Origin: Chara braunii | Taxonomy: Eukaryota > Streptophyta > Charophyceae > Charales > Characeae | DNA length: 64,000 bases | Reading direction: 5' to 3' | NCBI GenBank assembly: GCA_003427395.1 | Contig: BFEA01000022.1 | Location: 3,430,948 to 3,494,947 of the forward strand | Shown: positions 12,454 to 23,812 of the stretch, piece after piece | How the letters are laid out: the number at the start of each line of letters is the position of its first letter | Numbering within the stretch: position 1 is the first letter of the stretch | Translations under genes and position numbers: made by a program | The notes under the pieces: model-generated | The model's database searches: none | Told to the model about the DNA's origin: nothing | The model's input: only the letters and a program-made list of their open reading frames with translations

Positions 12454-14575
12454 GTGCAGGCACATCGACTACAGACAATGGAGGACAGGAGACTTGGTTG
12501 GAGATCTAAGATGGAAGCAAACAAACACGTCATCTCCTGCCACTATGTTAACAGATTAATGGACCGATTTAAGTTCAAAAATATTTTCCGGAACATACTA
12601 CTCAAGCACAACCTGGAAGCCGCACCGACTCTGGAAAAATTCACATTCTCCTGGAACTATAATGATCACATCGCCAAAACGCTGTACAAACTTGCAGCAG
12701 TCTTCCGAGACTTCACCCTGACAACTTGGATAGAAGAACTACCGGAAAAATGTTATTGCCAACAGCCAAGATATAAGGAATTCTCCAACAAACTTGCTGC
12801 TGACCTACTACCGGAACAAGAGACACCACACGTCACAACACTGGATCTCAACATAACTAATAACACCGAACTACGAAACATAATGAAGAAAGGACTGAAC
12901 CATATCCCTACCCCTACACCGAACCCTGACGACGTAGTTACAACAGCAAGCAACGTGTGGACACAATTCAGTCTTTCCCTCGAAAAACACGGTATACCTT
13001 TCAACACCTCACAAAAACAACAAGCAAAAAAGAACTTCGACAAAATAATCAAGGAAAACCTCGAAAACATAACAACACACAAAGTAGTAAGCATACATGA
13101 TCATCCAATCAAAAATGAGATTAACTTATTGACAAAACACTTCTACATATCTGTGACAAAGCCCCCAACACCATGGTGTTTTCATGCATCAACCTCATGA
13201 GATTGCTGACCCTACAAAGGTTAACTAGCCCAGACTTCGAAGCACACTCAATAACTGTCACTGAGCTACTGCAGAATATTAAATACCAACTAACAGTAAA
13301 ATTCCCAGACATCCCAATTGGGAAAATGAGACTCCCCTACTTATTCGCTACATACAAGAAACACAAGAACTCATTCCGCCGGCTAACAAATGCAGCGGAT
13401 GTCATCTCGACGCCATTGGCAGACTTAGCAGCAGCAGTGCTTGGCGCCCTAATCCGAATGGTCAAAACACATTGCGGCATTACCACACTGTAAACATATG
13501 CACAAACGGGACTCAAAGTCCCCTACTGGTGGCCCATAGATTCAACCCCTGACTACACATACAACCTGCCAGATGTCGTCAACTTGGTATTCTCCGCGGA
13601 CATCACAAGATGCTACGAAACAATACCTATTGACGATAGCCAAGACGACCTACCTGCAGCCATTCAATTCTTCTGCAAACTAGCATTCAGACAGGCTAGG
13701 AAAACCTATGGGAGAAATGTTGAACTTGCATGCAGAATCTACAACTACAAAGGAACATGGATTTCTACATGCGAATGGTACATAAACCCACCAAACGGTC
13801 ATCTAACTATCAACGAGAACATTATTAAGGAAATCAACAACTGACTCATTAAAAACGCTTACACATCCCTCGGATGCAGCATCTGAAGACAGGTTCTCGA
13901 CATACCCATGGGTGTTAGTTGCTCATCTGTTTGGTGCAAAATATACTTTTTCAAGTATGATACAAATTTATGAAGAAATTAACACATAAATGCAACAGAC
14001 AACTACTACCCCTATTTCAACATGTCTTCCGCTACTTCGATGATTTCCACATACTAAACAACCCCAGAATCCACGAATTCCTAAATCCAAATATAACCAG
14101 CCCACGCAGTCGTTACTATATATACCCCTTACACCTCATTACGTTAAACAAACAAACCACATATAAAATCCAAACAAATGGTAACAGCATCGGGATACAA
14201 GCAAACTTTCTGAACACAACCTTAACCATCACAAACCTGCAAACTGGGCAATACACAACAAGAAAATTTGACAAGAGAAGGGAACTGGGCTTCCCCATTA
14301 CACGTTTCATACAAGCCAACTCAAACAGACCGCTTCAGCAATCGCTCAACCTTCTAATACCACAGATCATCACAATCATGACCATTGAAACAGAAAACGC
14401 GCACGCTGCAAAAGAAATCAAACTAACGTTATGCTCACTCCAAAATAATGGCTTTAGATTACACAGACTACTGGGCATCGCAAAGAAAGTGCTAAAAAAT
14501 CCCCCGAACTACCAACCCTTTCGTTGCAACCCGGATATCGTACTACAACTGCTGTTATTAAAAATACAGAACTAG
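12454..14575 (+). pseudogene. Penelope-class (TERT-related) reverse transcriptase, broken
   Basis: Three frames together make one RT. An N-terminal part (12454 to about 13160) is followed by a frameshift at a C run. The next frame (13173-13969) holds LPYLFATYKKHK (the LPxLYxxxKxHK box), motif A FSADITRCYETIPI (Asp at 13599), and motif B LDIPMGVSCSSVWC (13896-13937). After another shift near 13970 comes motif C FRYFDDF (Asp pair at 14039-14044), then NFLNTTLTI and the FDKRRELGFPITRF..SN segment. The LPxL-KxHK box, the IPMG motif B, and the FxKR..SN block after motif C are hallmarks I know from Penelope-like elements, not from LTR or LINE RTs. Stops are at 13491 (TAA) and 13842, 13884 and about 13967 (TGA, at probable Trp positions). 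No GIY-YIG endonuclease was found downstream, so the element is EN-minus (as in Athena/Coprina types) or has lost it. Confidence 0.8.
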
Positions 14576-14686
14576 TTGCACACAATGAATAATAACTAGA
14601 ACGCAAGCCAACCACGGGCATAATAATAGTAAAAATTATAAATAAACCTTCGGTGTGTGTTAGCCAATTAAACTGGCTTGGTACGG

Positions 14687-14761
14687 ATGGAGGACCTATC
14701 CCAAATGGGGTAGGTCCACCATCCACCCACCATCCATGGACCTACCCCACTGGACCTCCAT
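14687..14761. other. Long imperfect hairpin at the 3' end of the composite element
   Basis: TGGGGTAGGTCCA (14706-14718) is perfectly complementary to 14737-14749, a 13-bp stem with an 18-nt loop. An outer stem pairs ATGGAGG (14687-14693) with CCTCCAT (14755-14761). It lies about 110 bp after the RT stop and just before the purine tract and right terminal repeat. A role in template recognition or 3'-end formation is possible but inferred. Confidence 0.7.
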
Positions 14762-14763
14762 TA

Positions 14764-14780
14764 CGAGGGAAAGGGGAGGG
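14764..14780 (+). promoter_or_regulatory. Polypurine-tract-like run abutting the right terminal repeat
   Basis: A 17-base uninterrupted purine run (GAGGGAAAGGGGAGGGA) sits immediately before the (CA)n that begins the right terminal repeat. In LTR elements this position holds the plus-strand primer. Penelope-like elements do not use one, so its meaning here is open. Confidence 0.4.
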
Positions 14781-16453
14781 ACACACACACACACACACAT
14801 ACACGCACACACACACACTCGTACATTAGTCCTACAGACATACTCTTGCACACACACACACACAAATATACACTTCCAACCCTCTTCTACAAAATTATAC
14901 CTGCAGAATGTGATTAGATAAAACATGTAAAGGTACCACAATAAAAAACAAATAGAGCTGCATAATGAATAAGTAAGTACACACATAGACATATTTAGAA
15001 ACAATATTTTATATATATTTATATATACATATGTAAATACACATATAGAAATACCTACACAAGTGTGACACAATAGGTGCATACGGCACAAATATGCACA
15101 ATGTAGAAGCTACATAACACAGAACGTAGCAGACAAACCACCCACTACAATTAAATTGCCGGCACGAAAAACTGCACAAACGGGTTATGGGACCATCTAC
15201 TGCACACTCTGCGGCACAAATAAGAACTCCACGCGTACCAGGACATAAACATAAAAAAATAATAATAATTAAAAAACTTAAAAAGTGAAAAATACTACAG
15301 ATTAAAAAATGTCATACAGACCCAAAGGCCAAAAATGCCTGCGCAAAACCGGACAACAGGTCTACAGATCACCACCATGCCGAAATGACAAAATAAAAAA
15401 CGCGCACGACAACCCAATCCGCAAGATGACCGCACGCACACGCCGAAGCGATAGCAGGAAAAACGGGACGACACACATATGCCACACAGACGAAACGCCA
15501 ACATCGCCTGAGGACAAAACATATCTAAAGATACAAGCTCGGAGACCACCATAGCCAGTCCACGATACAACAATATAAACAAAACCAAAACAAGACAAAG
15601 ACGTGACCCCCCAAGGCAACTACTTCCTACAATTGCATCCCCTTTTTTTTCCCTTATGCGCAAACGCACCAGAAATGAGACTTTCCAAAAAAAACCTCTG
15701 CAATACGCCATACTTACCCCATGCAAGAACATCTTCTTGCTCCACCTCACCTTACCCACCATGCTGCAAAACACACATATACACCCCACTCGCGGGTTCC
15801 CCCTGCGCCCCCTTCCATGGCCTGGCACACTGCACACGCTACTTATATCCCTTCACACCCATACACCTCCTCCTTTGCTTGAGCGCAGGACTTGCCGCAT
15901 GCCAGCGAGCTTGAATTATACACGCCCCTGGCGGTGCTGCATACCGCGAGTGCAAGAGAACAACCTGGCACGCTTAACCGGTCGCTCCGGCTGATAGGGC
16001 ACTCGGCTGTGCCTCTCATTCTGCGCTTCATACAGTGTTGCGCCTGACTTCTCACCAGCCTTCAGCCAATCCAGCTATGGCGACGACTGATGCGACGACT
16101 TCACCAGCTATGACCACTCAGGTATGGACAGTCTATCCAAACCTCTAATTGCCGGTTGGTTTCTTATAAAAAAAGCCGTAACTATTACACCCTTACCCTT
16201 ATGCTAACAGGAGCCTGATGACTAATCCCTCCAATGAGCTGCTATGGGTGCTAGGCAGCGAAAAGCGCGCTTAAGGGCGTGCACCCCCCCTATGGTTGGG
16301 TCCTCAAACCCTCTCCTAACCCCTTCTAACCTGCTAACACTAATCCTAACTGCTCCGTAAATCTTACACATTGTTGTGTGAATACTGTGTGTGACTAAAA
16401 TGACTAACTGGCTATGTCTATTGTCCCCATTCTTGGGATAGCTGTGTTCTTAC

Positions 16454-16454
<1 letters not shown>
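14781..16454. repeat. Right ~1.7 kb terminal direct repeat of the composite element
   Basis: This repeat matches 51-1741 and adds an interrupted CA-rich tract at its left end (14781-14863). It has the 77-bp segment once and lacks a 27-bp stretch present on the left. A minus-strand frame (15295-15837) stays open as in the left copy. Divergence of a few percent by eye suggests the two copies are not brand new. The sequence ends at TTACAC, where the poly(C) tract starts. Confidence 0.85.
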
Positions 16455-16527
<73 letters not shown>

Positions 16528-16530
16528 ACC

Positions 16531-16562
<32 letters not shown>

Positions 16563-16567
16563 CCCCG
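16455..16567. repeat. 73-base poly(C) run followed by (CA)n
   Basis: Bases 16455-16527 are C without interruption, followed by A, CCC and about 35 bases of CA with one AAA break. The left terminal repeat ends at the equivalent place in ACAAACCCCCCC, so the C run may have grown from a short element-encoded tract. Long homopolymer C is hard to sequence, and its exact length is doubtful. Confidence 0.95.
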
Positions 16568-16603
16568 GACGATAGTTGGCCAGTAGAAGCAACAACTTTT
16601 TTT

Positions 16604-18075
16604 TTGTGGCGTAAATGGGATATCAGGTTTAAGACTCTTGTTGAAGATGCATTTGTGAATAATAGTGATTACACATTAGAGCCAGACGCAATGGTAGACG
16701 ATGATGAGATCGTGATCACAAACGCTAAATCTGCAAAATTTTGGAAACGCGCACAACAGGTAATTAGAAACGAAAAAGGTTTAGAGCAAAATGGTCAAAA
16801 TCGTTACATTGTGCCGTTTACGTTGTACTCCGACAAAACATATGTAGATGGTCACATGAAAACGACATCATACCCTTTGATGTTATCACTCGCCGATAGA
16901 CCGGATCGTGCAAAACTGCTAGCTTACTTCCCGATCTTACATCCGCTTCCTCACATTCATGGATGAACAAGTAAGGCGTCCGCGTTCATTCGTCGCAAAA
17001 GGAGTCTTTTCCATGAAAGTCCCGCTATCATTCTCAAGGAAGCAAAAAAAATATCTCACGAAGGAATGCAAATGCATACCTCAAGGTATGAAAATATTAC
17101 GGTTCATCCAGTGTTGTTAAATTACATACAAGATCATCGTGAAAGGTGTCTTTTGACACTTGTAAAGAACGGACGCTGCCCAACGTGTATTGTGCCCACT
17201 GACAAACTTCATGAGCACATGGATTATAGTACTTTAGCGAGAACAGAGAATGTGGACCGCAGTATTTTGCACGACATTCATCATGAATCTGATGAATCAA
17301 CACATCATGAAGCGTTAGGTTTCGCCAATGAATGCGGAATGCACTATAATATTCCTTTCAATGGCCTTTGGGGGTTTTATCAAGGTTCTTCCAACAACGA
17401 TTTGATGTTTGATTACCACTATGCGCAACAACCAGATCGAATGCACACCATAGATCATGGGATATTTGAATATATGATCGAAGGTGTAAAAACGTTTTGC
17501 AATTCATTCGACCGGGCATCCGCAATGCAAGGTGAGTTAAATGCTCGTCTCAAGCAAATCAGCCTTAGAGTCCGTCGTTCGTTCCAAAAGTTAATGCTAC
17601 CTGTCGCCACAGGAGCCGATTTCTTCACTCGCGAAGGGCGATTCGAAGAAAAACAATATTGAGCTGTCATGTCAGTTATATTGTTTATTGTTCATAATTT
17701 TGTGGACAGCGCTTAGGGACGCGACCTTGTCAAATGGTTTGATATGTTTCTAGAGTATTTGAGGAGTATGTTTCAAATGACGAAACATACGACACAATCG
17801 CTTAACATGTGTGAAATCTTCTAAAAGAATTTATGGATTTCACAAATCTTCGATTCAGCCATTTACAAAAGTCAAATTGGAAGATAAAGAAAATGCATGA
17901 CATGAACAAGTTCAAAGCAACAGTGTTGTGGTCAGAATTGCCAAACACATTTGTTGCAGACATTTGGGAACATAACCACATCCGTCTTTGCAAAAATCCT
18001 TATCATGCTTCAAATCGCCGAAACCCTTTGCGGCAAATGGTGAAACACATTGTACGTGCAACAACACTAGAATAA
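16604..18075 (+). pseudogene. Plavaka-like (CMC-type) DNA transposase, truncated and broken
   Basis: Three collinear pieces are visible. 16604-16966 reads through FWKRAQQVI to IVPFTLYSDKTYVDG..SYPLMLSLA. The SDKT box followed by a YPxxxSL strand is the recognisable core of Plavaka transposases. 17066-17662 has CLLTLVKNGRCPTCIVP (the CxxC of the CLVP box) and DRMHTIDHGIFEYMIEGV (the DxxHxxDHGxxxHM helix). 17833-18075 is a short C-terminal piece. Frames are separated by stops and shifts at about 16967-17065 and 17663-17832. There is no N-terminal ATG; the sequence begins right after a T run and the poly(C)/(CA) tract, so the 5' part is missing. No terminal inverted repeats were identified. Confidence 0.65.
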
Positions 18076-19110
18076 CACGTATCAAAAGTGAGGGTGAGAC
18101 GTCGCAGAGAAGACGAAAATTGGTCGTCGGTATTAGAGACGGAGAGGACAGGACGAAATGTGTTATCTTCTACTGATATAGGGCGATTGCAATTGAGGTG
18201 GTTCAGAATAACTGATGAAATCATAAACGAACAAGTTGTATCATTTGACACTGAAGCATCAAAGTTTTTGTTTCATCTTCTTGAAAGACAACGATTTCAT
18301 CTATGTTTAATTCCTCGCTCTCCTCTTTTTGATGTTTTTCCACTTACCTTTTTTGTCTGCTCTTCCTTTGCTGGAATTTGGTTTCCTCGTTTCACATGTT
18401 TATTAGTTGGTGTCCCCTTCCACTTCCTCGAGGTTTTTTCTGTTCTTGATGAATCTCATTTATACTTATACCACGACGCGCTTCCCCCTTTCGTTGTTTT
18501 CCATTTTCGTTCTCGTCTTTGTCTTTGACCTTTTGGAAACGAATTCATTGTCTAGTCTTGTCCAACGTCTTATATCCTCTGTATCGCCAGAGACTCGTTT
18601 ACACACACCTGAAAACACACAAATAAAAAAGTTTCATCATTGAACAACTCAAAGAGAAAGAATATGACACAAATAGTCATATGGCATTTACGAATCTGTT
18701 TACAAAAAACACCTCATCTTCAAAATTCGCACGTTCTACATCATGCCGAAATGAAGGCCTCAAGAAATATGGAACCAGGTGTACTGGTTCAATAATCGTA
18801 TCGATGTCGATGACGCTGCAATGTTGCACACCTCGGATTCTCTCTCGTTGCACCAACTAACATGAAGTACAATTCGTGAAGTTCATGACACATTTTGTAT
18901 CAATGCACAAATGCACATGAATTCGTCATTGTTTCATTATGTCTACAGCATTGCAGGCTAAAAAGCATGGCCACAGATGCTAACCACACTTCGCCATTTC
19001 CTGCTCTCACACTCACATCTGATCGCACGTCTCGACCATGAAAAACAGATGCCGCCCTTGCTACTTGAACATCACTTCCTCGAATATATCCGTCGTAACA
19101 GCCGAGAAAT
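18076..19110. other. Spacer between transposase remnant and protease gene
   Basis: A T/C-rich stretch (18290-18640) has several open frames and splice-like strings, including a GGTAAGT donor-like sequence on the minus strand near 18345. No domain is recognised. The segment could contain introns of either neighbour. Confidence 0.35.
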
Positions 19111-20585
19111 TTGAAGATAACATCAACAGTTGAGGAGCAAATGTTATCAGAAGAAAAGGTAAAGCAAATTTATCATCGTCCTATGTTGAGTTTATTTGTA
19201 GATGCTTGGAAATTATTGTCGCCGACACCGATCCCAAGTGCGTTCAGAGAGTCTATGCGTGAGATTATTGGGAGTGTGCCTGAGATGTACGACACGAAGA
19301 GTAAAGACTCGACATATTTAGACGCTGTCGCTATGGATGGTGAGAATCAAGAAAGAGACGAGGGGAGAGGGACAAGAATCAAGTGTGTGCAGAAATCATG
19401 ACAGGTGTTGCTCCTTTCGACACTACATGTGATGTCAGTAAGGACACAATGACATTTCAGAACGAAGGAGGAGGCAACATCAATCACCATCCACAACGTT
19501 CAATCGGAAAGGTGAGGAAGTTGTCGAGCAACACCATTGATGAGATATCGGAGAAGGTGAAAGACGAAGTTAATGAGAATATGAACGTGATGAGAACGGA
19601 GAACGACAAAGCAGTGAAGGCGAAAGTGAAGAAGGTGAACATGTTAAAGTTAAGTGGTGTAAATATCGTAAATGACGAGAAGGCGGTGCAAGAGGAGACA
19701 AGTGGACTCAGTGGAGATATGAACTTGAGATCATTGATAAATGTAATTTCACTCAGTGATGAAAGAGTTTCATTGCCGTCAAGTTGTGATGGGGACAAAA
19801 ACTCGCAAATGATTTCACATTTTCATGAGGATGAACATTTCGGAGTTGAGAAGCGGATGCTACCACCTTTGTAGAGCACTGTTGCTAAGTATTTTCCTTT
19901 CAATTGACGTCCCTTCCATACAGAGCCTTTTGTGATCAGGATGGATGATGTTGAGTCACAGGGATCGGCAAGGTGGCTGACAACAAATATCGTTGACGTT
20001 TATAATCAATATGTGTACGAGTCGGTCATGAAAAAAAACAACAATATGTCTCGCGTGGAGGTGACTTCCGTGTTGTGGTATAACAAGATATACAACACTC
20101 ACAAAGATGTTGATGTAAATTGTCCTCCCGGCGTCGAAGTTGTGAAGGACGTGTGTAGAAAGAGAAGGAAGGGAATGACATCGGTGTGGGATAGGGAAAT
20201 CGTCATAGTGCCAATTTTGCATGCACATCATTATACAGTTCTCATATTTGTCGACGTTGATGTAGTGTTGAAGAACCCGGATCTTTCAAGGATGGACTCA
20301 TGCGCGATGTTCCACATCGAATCAAAGAACAATTTCGGCATGCTAACGTTTGAACCATTATTGGTGCATCTGTTCTACGAACACATGGCAGTCATATTCG
20401 CACAAGACATTGGCATTACACCACAGCGTCTCACGTGGGCATGGGAACAATTCCTGGGTCAGGAGAGCATCATAGAAAGTGTCAGGTGTCAACAACAATG
20501 CAATAACAATGATTGCGGCGTCATGATGTGCAGAAATGTTGAGAGTTTGCTCGAGACCATTGCGGAGAGCACGAATATGTTATGA
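19111..20585 (+). CDS. Ulp1-type (C48) SUMO/ubiquitin-like cysteine protease, transposon-associated
   Basis: The catalytic region is one open frame, 19932-20585 (first ATG 19941). In the numbering of the 19932 frame, RWLTTNIVDVYN (14-25) is the substrate-channel start, VPILHAHHYTVLIF (93-106) has the catalytic His at about 100, and MDSC (121-124) has the Asp. QCNNNDCG (189-196) has the oxyanion Gln189 and nucleophile Cys195. All four C48 catalytic residues are present. Upstream frames 19111-19401 and 19383-19874 are acidic/basic low-complexity and probably N-terminal exons; CATACAG before 19924 is an acceptor-like site, but exact joins were not resolved. Ulp1-like genes are often carried by plant DNA transposons (Mutator-, CACTA-like), which fits the transposase remnant upstream. 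A captured host gene is the alternative. Confidence 0.65.
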
Positions 20586-21120
20586 ACGAAGGAGGAGGCA
20601 GAAGAAGCGTGCGCATATCTCAAAGACAGAAAACCTCATGAACATTGGATCATTATGATAAGGGCGGTGACATATATTTATATGAAGTTGCCGACATCGC
20701 ATACGCTTGAAGAATTTGTAGCAATCTTCAGGAAACATATTACAAGACGACGAAAAACGAGGGCGAACTAAAAACGTGTTGAAGGAAGGTAGGAGAACAT
20801 TTGTGCAACAGTTAAAACATAGAGCGTTATCAAAAAATTATGTGTTTTAAAAAATAAAAAAATACCGTAATGTATAAAATAGAGGGGTATTTTATTAAGT
20901 ATGAAAAAAAAAAAAATAAAGTAATTGAAAATGACGTTATCAGTTGCAATGTTTGTTTTGTATAATAAATAATTCGAAAAGCAAAACATATATACTGTTT
21001 GACATGTCGAATATTTATTGACTTATGTAATATGTCTGTTTCGATTTTGCCTTTGGCATACAGAGCAAAACATTCTGGCTAGAAACCGGAGGCAGCAAGG
21101 GAAGACCACTAGCATTCAAG
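20586..21120. other. AT-rich spacer after the protease
   Basis: The segment is mostly A/T with AATAAA-like strings (near 20855, 20915 and 20965) that could serve polyadenylation of the protease gene. No coding content is supported. Confidence 0.4.
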
Positions 21121-21999
21121 ATGCTGAGGGGAAAACGTATGGATAAACAAGACGACAACAAGCAAAGGTGTAGAGATCGATCAGAGGCATCACACCGTGT
21201 ACGAGGTCATACCTTGCATGACGAGGGGCGACAACATGATATGAACGTTCAAAAATCTCGTCAAGGAGGAGAAACGCACATCGTCGATGACATGTCTGGA
21301 GAAAAACGGGGCAGTAGGTATCGTAAAGACGGTGAGGGAACACGAACTGCGCAAGGTGAATCATGTTACAGAAACATGATTGACATGCATCGAGAAGCTA
21401 GTAAGCGTAAATTCGACACGGATACGAAAGATCACACAATGAAAAACAATATTGTACGGGATAGAGAGGAATCCCTATTGCAAACCCAAACAAGGAAGAT
21501 TTTTCACGAAGATATGAGAAGTGGAAATGTCCTGCGTGCTCCTGCGAAACGGGGGATACGCGCATCGGACCGAAGGCACGAACCAGAGTATCGAGAAATG
21601 TCTTGCAGGTCAAAAAGACAAGGCGACGATGAGAGTGATGCAAGCGAAGATGGCGGGTCTCATAAGATTGCCGAGACGGATTGGCGGGAAAGACTTAAAG
21701 AAGACTCATATAACGAAGAACGAAATGGAAGCAGAAGATATCATGGAGATTCATCAGGGGAACGTCATGAAATGAAAAATGAGAAGGATTACCAATAATG
21801 CGAGGATGCGGAAATGGAGGACGAGTACGATGAGAGAAAACAAGAAAGTGGACCTGACTTCGACGAAGATGCAAAAGAAGACGATCACTTGTCATCGAGG
21901 AGGCAACTTGAAAAGACAAGTGATAGAGTAGAAGAACAACAAATAGGTAAAAATTCATTTTCATTCATTCGAGTTGAAAATGGAGTGTTAAATAAATGA
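21121..21999 (+). CDS. Highly charged R/D/E/K-rich protein, possibly exon(s) of a transposon accessory gene
   Basis: The frame 21121-21798 begins at ATG 21121 and encodes about 225 residues dominated by Arg, Asp, Glu, Lys and His, with many RD/RE/DR dipeptides resembling RS/RED-type nuclear proteins. It ends in TAA and is followed by a second charged frame, 21814-21999. A donor-like TAG|GTAAAAAT at 21947 and acceptor TGTGCAG ending at 22107 suggest an intron, but the joined frame hits a stop, so the model is uncertain. No fold is recognised. Position after the Ulp1 gene suggests the same mobile unit. Confidence 0.4.
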
Positions 22000-22048
22000 G
22001 TTTTATTATTTTTTTTTTTTTTGATCTTATAGTAATATTCGTATGTAG

Positions 22049-23039
22049 ATGAAAATACGATCGACTAATTTAATTGGGGTTGTGGTGTGGGTTTTTCATA
22101 TGTGCAGTCGAGGAGGTACACGTGTTTTCAACACAATGAAGGATTGTGCAAAGTTTGTTGGCAAAGAACTGCAAGATTTAGAATCAGATATGAAGATAAC
22201 AAAACGACTGCTTCGTTGTATGGCGAAGACCTTTTGTTCATTCCGCGCCGGAGACGCTGAAATGTACCATTCTTTAAATATTTTTGTTGATGTTTTTTTT
22301 TGAATTTGTTGGAACACTTCCTATCGAAGCTCGAGGCGCAGTTGATAGGGTATTGAAATGGAAAGGAATCAGGGCAATCTGTGGTATGGGTTCGAGAAAA
22401 CTGACAAATATTAGGGGCGAGATTGCTTATGAAATCGTGCGAGGGTTTCAAAATGGTTTAGGACTTCCGTATCCGTGTGCCAGTTTAATAGACCACTTAC
22501 AGAAAAAACGCGACGAGATGAGGAACAAAATGAGGGAAGACTCATCTTGGAGAGTCAAAGGTAATGAGCCGTGGGGAGCACAACAATTCAAGAACGTCGT
22601 CGACGAGGTACTCTACCGGGACTACAAAGAACTGAATAGGAGAGGTTGCACGCTATAACAACTGGTTTTTGCTCATATGGTGCTTGATTGCCATATGAAC
22701 AACAAGAGTCGTCCTGCACGCACTGCCCCAGCTATACAAGAGATAAGACGAATCGAGGAGGCCATCATCACAACACACAAGACGAAAGTCGGGAAAATTA
22801 CCATTAATGTGATTCCTCTTGATAAACAGAAACAGGTCGTTGAGGCTGCAAGAAAGATTTGGGAAAGACAAGACTTTGTTGGGAAGAAGGGCAAAACTGA
22901 AGTGATGAAAATGAAAGACGATCACAAGTTCCTCAGCTTATTTGACGAGGACGAGCACGTTGATTGCAATGCGCATACAATGAATGACGGTGGCAGTAGT
23001 GAAGATTCTCGGATACAGAGAGATGTTGTCGATTTGTAG
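22049..23039 (+). pseudogene. Unrecognised alpha-helical protein, frame broken at a T run
   Basis: Frame 22049-22303 (ending ..SLNIFVDVFF) continues coherently in another frame from 22284 (FVGTLPIEARGAVDRVLKWKG) across a run of nine T, pointing to a homopolymer indel. It runs to 22658. A third frame, 22677-23039, is Lys/Glu-rich. The region from about 22310 to 22650 looks globular and helical with Trp-containing motifs. No homolog is recognised. Order and spacing suggest one decayed gene downstream of the charged ORF. Confidence 0.4.
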
Positions 23040-23282
23040 TCACAAAAAGGAAAGGATCCTCTCTAGAAGGATGATAAACGTGTAGATGCACGTCGTGAAA
23101 GAGATAGACGTATTTAAAGTACTATATAGCAGAATCACGACACATGACAATTTTTTATTTATAATCAGTGTATGTGTATATATGTGTCACAGACAGACGA
23201 AGAGAGAAGCGGACAAAGGGAGCGAGAGGGAGCATCTGTAAAAAGCAGATGGAGGGAATGAAGGTGTAAGCAAGTAACCAAG

Positions 23283-23441
23283 GGAGCGCGCGCGTTGCGC
23301 GCACGAGAGAGAGAGAGGGACGGAGAGAGAGAAACAAAGGGTTCGTCGAAAAGGTGGTTGCACTCTCTTCGAACTTCAAACGCCACAAGGAAGCGAGTGT
23401 GACCACTTGTTCGACGTGATTTAAGATGGTGCGTGCGTTCC

Positions 23442-23503
<62 letters not shown>

Positions 23504-23812
23504 TGTATGTGTGTGTGCGTGTATGTGTGTGTGTGTGTGTGAGAGAGAGAGAGTGAGAGAGAGAGAGAGTATGATCATCTATTCCACCGCGATTTAGGAT
23601 TGACACATGCGTCCTCATAGGTGTGTGTATGTATGTGTGTATGTGTGTGTGTGTGTGTGTGTGTATGTAAATGTGTGTGTATCTGTGTGTATCTGTGTGA
23701 GAGAGACAGAGAGAGAGAGAGAACGATCCCTTGTTCCACCACGATTTACGATCGCCACATGCGTCCTCATGTGTGTGTGTGTGAGTGTGTGTGCGTGTGC
23801 ATGTGTTTCGTT
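23283..23812. repeat. GT/GA microsatellite cluster with three repeats of a flanking unit
   Basis: Long GT runs (about 23443-23540, 23618-23700 and 23770-23812) alternate with GAGAGA tracts. A CCGCGATTTAGGAT..CACATGCGTCCTCAT segment occurs at 23587-23616, with a variant at 23741-23770 and a partial one at 23412-23445. The array therefore has a larger period of about 155 bp. It lies between the convergent genes. Confidence 0.85.

Noticed and set aside
16404-16595. Poly-Gly frame across the C run
   Set aside because: Translation of a homopolymer.
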